64,000 nt of DNA from Candidatus Sulfopaludibacter sp. SbA3 (GTDB taxonomy: Bacteria; Acidobacteriota; Terriglobia; Bryobacterales; Bryobacteraceae): assembly GCA_945890485.1 (NCBI GenBank), contig CAMDCN010000004.1, positions 248,001 through 312,000 of the forward strand, read 5' to 3'. The position numbers and the translations under genes were made by a program. Within the stretch, counting starts at the first letter, position 1; every line of letters starts with the position of its first letter. The notes beneath the pieces were generated by a model. That model worked only from the letters and a program-made list of their open reading frames with translations, ran no database searches and was not told the DNA's origin. This document shows, piece after piece, positions 17,841-26,400 of this stretch.

Positions 17841-19115
17841 TTACTTCTTCTCCGCAGTGGCGACGGTCATGCCGTCATAGAGGTTGGCGGGGGGATCGAC
17901 GATGACGGACGCGCCACCGGCCAGGCCGGGCGACGGGGCCAATTCGGCGGTTTCCCCGCGCTTTTGCGGAACGCCGATGAGGTGCAACTTTGCGCGGCCA
18001 CTGGCGAGGGTCCAGACGCGGTAGGTTTCCGTGCGGGGATCGAAATCGAGCGCGCGAGCGGGGAGACGCAGGCGGGGCTGCGATCCGCCGAGCAGGATGC
18101 GGGCCTCCGCAAAGTAACCAGGTTTGAGGCGGCGCTGGGGGTTGGGAAACTCGGCTTCGACGGTGAGGGCGCGGGAGGCGGGGTCCAGCGAGCCATTCGG
18201 CGCGCGGAGTTTTCCATGGAAGGTCTCGCCGGGGAGAGCGGTGACTTGCGCTTCGACGGCAAGACCAGCGGTGAGGGCGGCGGCTTGGGCTTCCGGAAGC
18301 TGAAAGACGAGCTTCAGCGGTTCGACCTTTTCAAGGCGCAGGGGCTTCGACTGCGGGCTGACGAACTCGCCCACCGAGACCGACCGGGCGGTGACGACGC
18401 CGGCAAACGGGGCGCGGAGAACGGCGTCGGTGGCCCGCTTGCGGGCTTGGGCTTCCTGGGCCTGGGCGGATTCCAGCTGGGCTTTGGCCATAGCGATGCC
18501 TTGGGCGGATTGGCGGGCGGTGTTGGCCGCGAGGGCCAGTTGCTGCCGAGCGCCGCGGAGGCGGGCTTGGGCGGAGAGGAGGGTGCTGCGGGTGCGGTCG
18601 TAGCTGCTCTGCGAGATGTCCTTGGTGGCGCGGAGACGGGCGGACCGGGCCTCTTCGATTTCGGCGAGACGGACCTCTTCCTCGGCAGTGTCGACGGCGG
18701 CCTGCGCGTTGAGGACATCGGCGCTGAGCTCGACGCTACGTTGGCCATCGACGCCGAGCCGGGCTTCGGCCTGGCGGAGAACAGCTTGTACCTCCTTCAC
18801 GCGAGCTTGCGCTTCGGCGAGGCGTAGCTGGGCATCGCGGTCTTCCAGGCGGAGCAGCGGCTGGCCGGCGTTGACGGCATCGCCGAGGCGGACGAAGATT
18901 TCGCGAACGACGCCTTCGGTTTCAGGGGCGATTTCCGCGGCGTCGATCGCGGCGAAGCTGGCGGTGCTGGTGAGGGTGGGTGGGGCGTCAAAGGCTTCGA
19001 TGACACCGAGGCGGACGACGACTGGGGGGGCGACCGCGGCGGCAGCCTGTTCAGTTTTCGTGCCACACGCGGAGAGCAGAACCAGAAATGGAATAAGGAT
19101 GAGTGCGGGTTTCAT
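17841..19115 (-). CDS. RND efflux periplasmic adaptor lipoprotein (MFP/HlyD-like)
   Basis: A 424-residue membrane-fusion protein. The signal MKPALILIPFLVLLSACG has a lipobox (LSAC), so it should be anchored to the inner membrane by Cys17. The half-motifs of the split lipoyl domain (ETEGVVREIFVRLGDAVNAGQPLLRLED and RAPFAGVVTARSVSVGEFV) flank a long coiled-coil hairpin (~85-215) rich in Ala, Glu and Arg. A beta-barrel and membrane-proximal domain follow. It links the RND pump (next gene, one base away) to the TolC-like channel encoded just upstream, nine bases before it. Confidence 0.93.
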   Translation of the reverse strand: MKPALILIPFLVLLSACGTKTEQAAAAVAPPVVVRLGVIEAFDAPPTLTSTASFAAIDAAEIAPETEGVVREIFVRLGDAVNAGQPLLRLEDRDAQLRLAEAQARVKEVQAVLRQAEARLGVDGQRSVELSADVLNAQAAVDTAEEEVRLAEIEEARSARLRATKDISQSSYDRTRSTLLSAQARLRGARQQLALAANTARQSAQGIAMAKAQLESAQAQEAQARKRATDAVLRAPFAGVVTARSVSVGEFVSPQSKPLRLEKVEPLKLVFQLPEAQAAALTAGLAVEAQVTALPGETFHGKLRAPNGSLDPASRALTVEAEFPNPQRRLKPGYFAEARILLGGSQPRLRLPARALDFDPRTETYRVWTLASGRAKLHLIGVPQKRGETAELAPSPGLAGGASVIVDPPANLYDGMTVATAEKK

Positions 19116-19124
19116 GAGGCGCAG

Positions 19125-20630
19125 TTATTCGACTTTGATGGAAAAGGTTTCGAGGGTGAGCGCGGAGGCGCGACGGAGTTCTGCGGCGGCCAGGTTGAGA
19201 GCGCGGCGGGCGTTGACGAGAAGTTGCTGGCTTTCGCTGCGTTCGCTCTGGCGGACATTGAGGTTCAGGTTGTTGGACTGGCCTTCGCGATAGAGGCGGA
19301 GTTCGCTTTCCAACCGTTCGCGGCTGGCGGCTTCGCTATCGGCGGCGGCCCGGATACGAGCCTGGGCGGCGGCGTAGTTTTCCCAGGCGCGACGGACTTC
19401 GAGGGCCGTCTGGACTTCGAGCTGGCGGATCTGCGCCTCGGCCCGGCGTTCGATGGCTTTCTGCTGGCCGAATCGGCCTTCGGCTTCTCGATTGCGGAGC
19501 GGAAGTTCAATGGTCAGCGAGGCTTCGTAGGTCGGGTAGTTGTTCCGCCAGACCTGCGAATACGCCCGGCCGTAGCCGCCGATGAGCTGCGGAGGAGGGT
19601 CGAGCGAAAAGCCGGGGAAGAGTTCACCTTGGGAGATGGCGCGGCCCGCGAGGCCCTGGGCGATACGGGAGACCGAGAGATCGACGGCGGGCTTGCGGCC
19701 TTCGGCGGCGACTTTTGTGTTCTCCTTTTCGGCGCTGAGGCGCTGGGCGGCGGCGGCGAGTTCGGGACGGAGGCGGAGGGCGCGTTCGGCCAGTTCACCG
19801 GCTGATTTGGCTTCGAGGGCGAGTTGGGTTTCAACGGGCCGCCACTCCTGGTCCCAGATCGCGTCCGAACCGCCGCTCGCGAGCAAGGATTTGAGCTGTT
19901 GGGCCGCCTCCCGGGCAGCGCCGCGCGCTTGGGCGGCCTGCTCTTCGGCGCGACGAAGTTGGCCGCGGGCACCGGCCAGTTCGTTGTCGGCCTGTTCGCC
20001 GGCACGGACGAGACGGGCGGTGGAGTCGAGGGCTTCCTGGGCGTATTTGACGCTGTCGTTGGCGGCGGCTTCGGCGTCCAAGCCGGCGACCCAGCTCCAG
20101 TAGGCCGATTCGACGCGGGCGGCGATGTCGAGAACCTTGGCTTCGAAGTCGCGGTCGGCGGCCTGCTGGTTGGCGCGGCGGACGCGGAGGGCGGAACGGA
20201 ATTGGTCGTCTTTGCGATAGCGCCAGATGGGCACGGCCAAGGTGGTGCGCCAGACGGGAGCGTAATAGGGGTTCAGCGAGGTGAAAGGGTTGGTCGTCGA
20301 GACGCGGTTGTTTTCGAGGACGTTCTCGAACGTTGCGCCCAGCCAGGGGAGGAGTTGGCTAAAGGTGGTGGCCTGGGTCGAGTTGCGTTCGTCGAGCCGG
20401 CCGTTGACACCTTGAAGAATCGAGGTTGCGGCGGTGGTGGCGCTGCGCTGAGAGAAGCGGAAACCGAGGACGGGATCGAAGGCGCCCTGTGCGTTCAGTA
20501 GTGCGGCGGCGGCGCCCTCCTGTCCGGTGCGTTCGGCCACCAGTTCGGGATTCTTCTGGAGGGCCATCGTGATGGCGTCGCGCAGCGCAAGGGGCTCGGC
20601 GACGAAAGCGAGGAGGAAGAGCCAGGTCAT
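19125..20630 (-). CDS. TolC-family outer-membrane efflux channel
   Basis: A 501-residue outer-membrane channel protein with a short signal peptide (MTWLFLLAFVAEPLA). The two internally related TolC halves are seen as ALRDAITMALQKNPELVAERTG at the N-terminus and YEASLTIELPLRNREAEGRFGQQKA in the C-terminal half, each followed by long Ala/Glu/Arg-rich helices. Its ATG overlaps the stop of the tetR gene by four bases, and the adaptor gene follows after nine bases, so it belongs to the same transcript and should be the exit duct of this tripartite pump. Confidence 0.92.
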   Translation of the reverse strand: MTWLFLLAFVAEPLALRDAITMALQKNPELVAERTGQEGAAAALLNAQGAFDPVLGFRFSQRSATTAATSILQGVNGRLDERNSTQATTFSQLLPWLGATFENVLENNRVSTTNPFTSLNPYYAPVWRTTLAVPIWRYRKDDQFRSALRVRRANQQAADRDFEAKVLDIAARVESAYWSWVAGLDAEAAANDSVKYAQEALDSTARLVRAGEQADNELAGARGQLRRAEEQAAQARGAAREAAQQLKSLLASGGSDAIWDQEWRPVETQLALEAKSAGELAERALRLRPELAAAAQRLSAEKENTKVAAEGRKPAVDLSVSRIAQGLAGRAISQGELFPGFSLDPPPQLIGGYGRAYSQVWRNNYPTYEASLTIELPLRNREAEGRFGQQKAIERRAEAQIRQLEVQTALEVRRAWENYAAAQARIRAAADSEAASRERLESELRLYREGQSNNLNLNVRQSERSESQQLLVNARRALNLAAAELRRASALTLETFSIKVE

Positions 20631-21208
20631 CGGGAAACCTCGGGTAGCGGCAGCATGGGGTGGCGGGAGAGAGCGATCAAGTGCTCATGGACGAGGGCGA
20701 TCTTGGGATCGTTGGCGTCGCAGAAGCCAAGCAGGACATCGGTCCAGCAACCATCGCTCGCGCTGGCAAGGGCCAAGGCGTGAATCGGGTTGAGACCGTC
20801 AGACTCCAGGCGCTCATGCAGGCCGAGGATGTCTGCGCGTCGCAGAGCGGAGAGCCCGGGCTCGGCGACAAGCATTTCCAGAAGCGCGCGCATCGACTCA
20901 GCCTCGCCGCATTGAATGCACTCGAGGTTGGCCCGGATGTAGGCGCGGGTGAAGCGGCCGGGGCGGCCGTCGTCGGGCTCTTCGAGGAGAAGCACCTCGG
21001 TTCTGGACTTCATCGAAACGACGACGAGGTCGAACACACCGAGGAGTAGCTCCTGCTTCGACTTAAAGTGATGCGTTAGCCCACCCTTGCTAACTTCTGC
21101 TTTAGAAGCGACTTTGTCGAGTGTAAGGGCGCGGGCACCATCGCTTTCCAGCACGGAGAGCGCAGCGGTTAGGATTTTGGAACGGGAGAGTTCTGATTTA
21201 ACAGTCAT
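20627..21208 (-). CDS. TetR-family repressor of the efflux operon
   Basis: A 193-residue regulator of standard TetR length. The N-terminal helix-turn-helix (~8-55) contains ILTAALSVLESDGARALTLDKVASKAEVSKGGLTHHF, with the classic SKGGLTHHFKSKQELL recognition region. The C-terminal ligand-binding part is unique, with a cysteine in LECIQCGEAES. It is the first gene of its own operon and is preceded by two matching palindromes (21212-21227 and 21244-21259), so it very probably represses itself together with the TolC, MFP and RND genes. The leader is only about 20 bases and carries no obvious Shine-Dalgarno sequence. The inducer is presumably a pump substrate. Confidence 0.93.
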   Translation of the reverse strand: MTVKSELSRSKILTAALSVLESDGARALTLDKVASKAEVSKGGLTHHFKSKQELLLGVFDLVVVSMKSRTEVLLLEEPDDGRPGRFTRAYIRANLECIQCGEAESMRALLEMLVAEPGLSALRRADILGLHERLESDGLNPIHALALASASDGCWTDVLLGFCDANDPKIALVHEHLIALSRHPMLPLPEVSR

Positions 21209-21211
21209 AAA

Positions 21212-21227
21212 ACCGACCAGTCGGTCT
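21212..21227. promoter_or_regulatory. Proximal TetR-type operator
   Basis: ACCGACCAGTCGGTCT is a near-perfect inverted repeat related to the distal site. It lies between the predicted transcription start and the tetR ATG, three bases from the start codon, so repressor bound here would also block the leader. The centres of the two sites are 32 bp apart, about three helical turns. Confidence 0.7.
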
Positions 21228-21235
21228 CTTTCAGA

Positions 21236-21264
21236 AGAATAAAACCGACCGGTCGGTCTGTCAA
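21236..21264 (-). promoter_or_regulatory. Promoter of the tetR-tolC-mfp-rnd operon
   Basis: Read on the minus strand, TTGACA (21264-21259) is followed by exactly 17 bases and TATTCT (21241-21236), a near-consensus sigma70 promoter. The spacer is filled by the distal operator palindrome. The predicted start near 21229 is immediately followed by the proximal operator. Confidence 0.72.
21244..21259. promoter_or_regulatory. Distal TetR-type operator inside the promoter spacer
   Basis: ACCGACCGGTCGGTCT contains a perfect 14-bp palindrome, ACCGACCGGTCGGT (21244-21257). It occupies the 17-bp spacer between the -35 and -10 hexamers, so bound TetR protein would exclude RNA polymerase directly. Confidence 0.75.
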
Positions 21265-21276
21265 GTAAATTTTCGG

Positions 21277-21642
21277 TTACCCCCGAGTCGTATTAACGAG
21301 GTATTGGGTGGTGACGTCGCTATGTGACGCGTCCGAAACCACCTGCCCCCGCCGGAAGACCAGGATCTGCGGCGACTCATGCCGGACGCCCGTCAGGGCA
21401 GCGATACGATTCGATAACTCTCTTTCTTTCTGCACAATGACGGTATAAAGAGGAACTTCTGGATGAAGTCCGGAAAACTCTTTGACCTGGCGGTTTGCAG
21501 CCCAGCTCACCGGACAGGTTTGGCTGTGTTTAAAGACAATCGCCAACTCTTGCTGCGTAAAACTCACCAGATCGAGACTTTCGGTTGCTTCCCCGCCATC
21601 TTCGCCATTAGCGGGTTTCTTAAACCAGTTCAATATATCCAC
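21277..21642 (-). CDS. YtxJ-like monothiol bacilliredoxin
   Basis: A small thioredoxin-fold protein (~121 aa) of the YtxJ family, thought to remove bacillithiol from oxidised cysteines. The signature FKHSQTCPVSWAANRQ holds the single catalytic cysteine (Cys43 from the start used here). ALTGVRHESPQILVFRRGQ and the ASHSDVT end match the family. The frame is open to 22017, but the upstream part is antisense-frame noise over the neighbouring membrane gene, so I start at the GTG at 21642; TTG at 21633 is equally possible. It suggests that this lineage makes bacillithiol, although no bsh gene is present here. The membrane-protein gene lies 53 bases upstream on the same strand. Confidence 0.82.
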   Translation of the reverse strand: MDILNWFKKPANGEDGGEATESLDLVSFTQQELAIVFKHSQTCPVSWAANRQVKEFSGLHPEVPLYTVIVQKERELSNRIAALTGVRHESPQILVFRRGQVVSDASHSDVTTQYLVNTTRG

Positions 21643-21695
21643 GCCTATTCGATTCAATCCGCACAGTGCACGATGCAGCTCGCCGGAAGAGCATT

Positions 21696-22127
21696 CTACA
21701 TTGAGCTTTGGCGGAGCCTTTCGGCGAGCCGGCTCTCCAGCCAGAGAGGCACACCCGGATCGCGACCCAGCCGGAACTCCGTACCCTTCCGAATCAACTT
21801 GTTCTTCGTGGTGGCGGTGATGTCTCGCCACGGAACGAAGAGGGGCGCATGGAAGATGGCGAAGATTGGCAACATCGAGAGGTAGAGCCCCTCCCGGTCT
21901 GCGGCGATGTTCAAGCATCGGTTGATGCCCACCCATCGCATCTGACCACTTTGCAGCCGAAGCATCTGCCCCGCGAACTCGCGCGTCGTACCGTAATTGA
22001 TCGCCAAGGCCCGCCAACCGGAAAGCACGCTCAGCAGCCAGATAACCGCGATCCAGATGACAGAGAAGCCCGCCAGGCTCGCCAGGATGATCAGCGCGAT
22101 GGCTAAAGCGCTCGGCTCGGATTCCAC
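21696..22127 (-). CDS. Uncharacterised membrane protein, one N-terminal hydrophobic region
   Basis: A 143-residue protein with one long hydrophobic region near the N-terminus (~6-36, ALAIALIILASLAGFSVIW then IAVIWLLSVLSG), enough for one long or two short helices. A ~105-residue cytoplasmic or periplasmic domain follows, with GINRCLNIAADREGLYLSMLP, FAPLFVPWRDITAT-like and RLGRDPGVPLWLESRLAERL segments. The latter parts resemble PH-like membrane-associated domains found in small hypothetical proteins, but I cannot name the family. It is followed on the same strand by the bacilliredoxin gene and may be co-transcribed with it. Confidence 0.6.
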   Translation of the reverse strand: MESEPSALAIALIILASLAGFSVIWIAVIWLLSVLSGWRALAINYGTTREFAGQMLRLQSGQMRWVGINRCLNIAADREGLYLSMLPIFAIFHAPLFVPWRDITATTKNKLIRKGTEFRLGRDPGVPLWLESRLAERLRQSSM

Positions 22128-22244
22128 CTCGTCATTGTATTCGGTTCGAAGCTTAAATCCTCCTAAGAATCAATTTTTCGCCGGTCTGGCGAACCCATAC
22201 GGTCCAACGGCGGAAGGATCCGCAGGAATTGAGGGTAATGAGGC

Positions 22245-23336
22245 ATGTCTATGATGATTCGTAGTTTTGGTTATAGATTGGTTCAGGTCGCGGCCGCGAC
22301 AGCCATCCTGGCTTCGAGCGCCAGCGCCCAGACGTCCGTGAGCGTCTCCGGTGGCCGGCTCTCCTTGACGACTCCCAGCGGAGATCAGTCCGTCAAGGTA
22401 GAGGTTAGCGGTAGCGGGCTAGCCCGGGTGTTCGGCTTTCCCGGTATCGCGGATGGCACTTCTTACGGCGGACTTTCCGGTGTAACCGTAACAACAGGCG
22501 CGGGCAACGATAAGGTGGAGTTTGAGCTGCTTTCGTCGCAAAGCTTCGACGTTCGCGTCGATACCGGCGTCGGGTCCGCGGAGACGAAGGTGAAGTGGAA
22601 GATTCTGGCGGGCGGCTTTGCTCCGGCGGCCAACATCGCCGTTTCGGGTAGCGAGGGCCAGACGCGGCTGGTGGAGGTCGATTTGGAGTCGGAGAGCAAT
22701 CGGGCAGCGGTTTCGATCGACACCGGCTCTGCGAACCAAGTGGCCGCCAAGGTGATCTCGTCGAACGCCTCCGAGTTTCTGCGGGTCGCTTTTGCCGCCG
22801 CGGCCCCGAGGACATTGCTGAAGGTGGGCTCAAACGCCTCGGCGCTCGAAGTGGATGTGCGCGGCGGGGCAACCCCGGCGGCGGATGAACTGGTGTACAA
22901 GGTGATGCAGTCCCGCCGGGCCGAGGTCAACGTGAACTGGGCTATCGACACAGGCGCGGGAGAGGACAAGGTCGACGTGTTGGTGTCGGCCTCCGGCAGC
23001 GAAGTCACGCAGCGCGGCAGCGTTTTGACCCGTGCGGGCAACGACACGGTCCAGTTCGAGACGGATGCGTTCAGCACTGTGACAGGGCTTGCGATTAACG
23101 GCGGACCCGGCGCCGACTTGTTGGCCCAAATGATCAAAGGCCGCTTCCAGAGCTCTCAGAGCTTACGGACCTCGATGCTCGGCGGCGATGGCGACGACCA
23201 GTTGATCCTGACCACCGACACGGGTATTTTCGGGACGGGACTGCCGAACGACACCTTTCCCCTGATCGAATGCGGTTTGGGATTCGACCGCTTCAACGCC
23301 TTCGGCCTGGTCCGCGCCTGCGAATCCCGCCTGTAA
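22245..23336 (+). CDS. Secreted protein with RTX-like GxGxD motifs
   Basis: A 363-residue exported protein with a signal peptide (VAAATAILASSASAQ). The mature part is Gly/Ser/Ala/Asp-rich beta sequence with scattered nonapeptide-like motifs: TTGAGNDKVEF, DTGAGEDKVDV, TRAGNDTVQF, NGGPGADLL and GGDGDDQLIL. These resemble haemolysin-type calcium-binding repeats, but they are spaced 60-100 residues apart rather than in tandem, and no type I secretion signal is obvious. One Cys pair near the C-terminus (IECGLGFD, VRACES) could form a disulphide. Function is unknown. The gene stands alone and converges with a TonB receptor gene. Confidence 0.7.
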   Translation: MSMMIRSFGYRLVQVAAATAILASSASAQTSVSVSGGRLSLTTPSGDQSVKVEVSGSGLARVFGFPGIADGTSYGGLSGVTVTTGAGNDKVEFELLSSQSFDVRVDTGVGSAETKVKWKILAGGFAPAANIAVSGSEGQTRLVEVDLESESNRAAVSIDTGSANQVAAKVISSNASEFLRVAFAAAAPRTLLKVGSNASALEVDVRGGATPAADELVYKVMQSRRAEVNVNWAIDTGAGEDKVDVLVSASGSEVTQRGSVLTRAGNDTVQFETDAFSTVTGLAINGGPGADLLAQMIKGRFQSSQSLRTSMLGGDGDDQLILTTDTGIFGTGLPNDTFPLIECGLGFDRFNAFGLVRACESRL

Positions 23337-23347
23337 CTTAGACCACA

Positions 23348-23386
23348 ACGGGGGTGCGCCTGCCTCGGCAGACGCCGCCCCCCCGT
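23348..23386. terminator. Long hairpin between convergent genes
   Basis: ACGGGGG (23348-23354) can pair with CCCCCGT (23380-23386). A second inner stem forms around CTGCC-TCG-GCAG. The structure sits in the 66-base gap between the convergent genes ending at 23336 and 23403, so it is a candidate bidirectional terminator. There is no clear T-tract. Confidence 0.4.
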
Positions 23387-23402
23387 GCGAAATCGTTCGC
23401 TC

Positions 23403-26400
23403 CTAAAACTGCAATTTCAGCGCAAACTGCACGATCCGAGCGTTGTTGACGGTCGATGAGATCACCCCGAAATTCGCCGCATCCAGGTTCCCCGACGGAT
23501 TGGCAAAGTTTGGATTGTTCAGCAGGTTGAACGCCTCAGCCCGGAACGAGAGGCGGAAGCGCTCCCAGAGCGGGAACTGCTTATCGATGGCGACATCGAT
23601 ATTGCCATGAGACGGGCCCCGAGCGACTCCCCGGCCGAGGTTGCCGTAGCGGGTCCGCGGAGCGCGAGCAAAGGCATTGCGATTCAGCCAGCCGCCGAGA
23701 CGATCGATCGTCCTGCCGGAGGTGTAGATATCGCCGCCAACATAGTCCGCGCGGCCGCCCGAGCCCGCGTTGCCCATGTCGCCATCCAGATCCAGAGCGC
23801 TTTGATTGTTCGTGATTTCAAACGGCGTGCCGGACTGAAGCACCGCCACACCCGCTAGCTGCCAACCGCCAAGCAGAAGGCGAGCCGCCTGCCATGGGTT
23901 GGGAATCTCGACATTGAAGCTGGTGGTAAACCGGTGGGGCCGGTCAAACGTTGCGGGGCCGCGATTGGACCGGAAGTTGAGCGGGTTACCCGCGCCGTTG
24001 ACGAAGTAGCGGTCCGTGCCGGCCGCATCGTCAATCGCCTTCGAGAAGGTGTACGCCGCCAGGATCTGCGCATTCCTGGCAAATCGCTTGTTGAAGGTGA
24101 ACTGGCCGGAATGGTAGATGGAGTTGCCGTTGTTGGCCATGTAGCGGATGGGGCCAAAACCGACGAACGGCCGGCGGAAAACGCCATCCGCGCCCGGGCG
24201 CGGGAAGTTGATGTTCCGGGCCATGAACAGATGCGTGCCGTGGGTGCCGACGTAGGCCGCCTGCAAGACAATGTTGCCGGGAAGCTGGCGTTGCAAGTCC
24301 AGATTCCACTGCTGCACCGTATCGTTCTTCGGGTTCTTTTCGAGCGCGGTCAGGGTGATGTTGCTGGTGGTCGTGGGAATCGGCAAGACGTTGGGGTCGA
24401 GGCCTTCGACGCGATAGAGGTATCCGTCCGGGACACCTGTCACCGGGAAGACGACGTTCCGCTGGGCGAGTACCGGCGGATTGTTGAAGTACTGCTGCGC
24501 CACCTGTCCGGCGGCCTGATCGTAGTAGATACCGAAGCCGCCGCGAATGGCCAGGCGTCCGGATTGGCCGGGTGAGTAAGCAAAGCCAAATCGGGGGGCA
24601 AAGTTGGTGCGGGGCGCGAACACGGTCGACTTTGGCACCCCGTTCAGACCGGCGGTGATGATGCCGGCGCTTTCCGGAGTACCCGGCCCGGTGTAGCGAT
24701 CCGGCCAGAAACCGATGAACGTCTTCTGGGCCTCGACAGGCGGGCTGTTGTACTCGTACCGCAAGCCGATGTTGAAAGTCAGGTGGCGGTTGACCTTAAA
24801 GTCATCCTGGACAAAGAGATTGCTCGAAAAGCTCAACAAGTTGACGACGCCGCTGCCGACGCCGTAGGTGCGTTGGGAAGGTAGATCGAGCAGGAAGTCC
24901 GCGAAGGAACTCGTCGTGCTTTGCCCGCTGAAGACCCAGCGCGGCCGATTGGTCAACGTGTTGCTGGCCTGCATCCTCGCCTGACGGAGTTCGACGCCGA
25001 ACTTCATCGTGTGGCGGCCCCGGATGCTGGTGAAGTTGTCGCTCAGGGTGTAGCTATGGACGTTGTCGCGGAAGTACTGGTCACGTCCAAAGGTCACGAC
25101 GCCGTTGATGTTAATGACGGGCATGCCCGGCAGATCGTTCGTAGCGGGAATGCCGAGGGAACGGGGGTCGGTTGTGTTTAAATTCGCACCGCCACCAATG
25201 GAGAGATTTCTCGCCCAGCCGAGCCGAAGTTCGCTGAAGTTGTTGGGGCTGAGCAACTGAGTCGCCGTCAGGCCGAGATCCCATTTGCCAGTGACGCTGG
25301 CTGCAGCGAATCCCGGCAGCACTCCAGGATTTTCCGTCTGAGCCGGGCTGCGGAAGTAGCGCACATTGATCCGTTGGCGGTCGCTGAACGCGTGGTCGCC
25401 GCGGAGGAAGTATTGGTTGTTCTCTCCCCTCAAGTTGCCAGCGCGGATATAGTTGATCGCCGAGCCGGTGACGACGTTGGGCAGCGGGATAAGCGCTTCC
25501 ATGATGTTGCGGGAGATGGGATTGATGCGGCTGGCCGGAATCGTGTTGTTCGGGAAGCAGCCGCGGCTGTCCGCGGCGCTGCAGGGCAATCCGTTCAGCG
25601 GATCGCGAATCAAGGTGGTGAAGCGTCCGGCGCGGTTGTCGGCCGTGGGTAGGCTGTAGCTGTTGATAGCAGCCGTGGAGTTTGCATTCCGCTGCCGGAG
25701 GCCTTCGTACCCAGCGAAAAAGAACGTCCGGTTCTTACCGTTGAATAGGCGCGGAATGATGACGGGACCGCCGACAGTGAAACCGAACTGATTCTGGTTG
25801 TTCTGTCCGCGGCGGGTGCCGAAGAAGTTGCGGGCGTTCAGCTTCGTATTCCGGAAGAACTCCCAGGACGAAGCGTGCAGGTCGTTGTCGCCGCTGCGGG
25901 TGACGACGTTCACCACCGATCCAGCCTGTTTGCCATACTCGGCGGCGAACATGCTGGTCAGCACCTTGAACTCGGCCAGGAAATCGAGGGCTGGGGAGCC
26001 GATATTCGCCGGAGAATTGTTCAGGGCGCCGTGCGCCGTGAGGCCGTCCATCAGAATATTGTTGCTGCCGGCCCGGAGACCGTTCACGTTCGGGTTCACA
26101 TTGCCCAACCCGACCGTATCGGCGTTCGTTAGCGCCTGGGACACGCCGGCGGTGAGCGCGAGCAGTTGCGCATAGTTCCGCGTGGCGAGCGGCAGGCTGC
26201 GCAGGGTGGACCCGCTGATAACGCGCCCTTGGGTCGCGGACTCCGATTGCACCAGCGGGATGGTATCGGTGACGGAGACCGACTGTTCCACCGCCTCTAC
26301 CGAGCGCTTGCATTCGACAAACACCCGTTCGGTGACGCTCACGACAACTCCCGTGCGCCGGAACAGGGAGAAGCCGGGTTGCTGGACCGAAACCTCGTAC

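Noticed and set aside
16832-18827. Two long plus-strand frames (357 and 461 codons) over the RND/MFP genes
   Set aside because: Both lie opposite strongly motif-supported efflux genes and have shadow-type composition.
21643-22017. N-terminal extension of the bacilliredoxin frame
   Set aside because: It overlaps out of frame with the membrane-protein gene at 21696-22127 and its sequence is Arg/His-rich without family similarity, so the gene was started at 21642.
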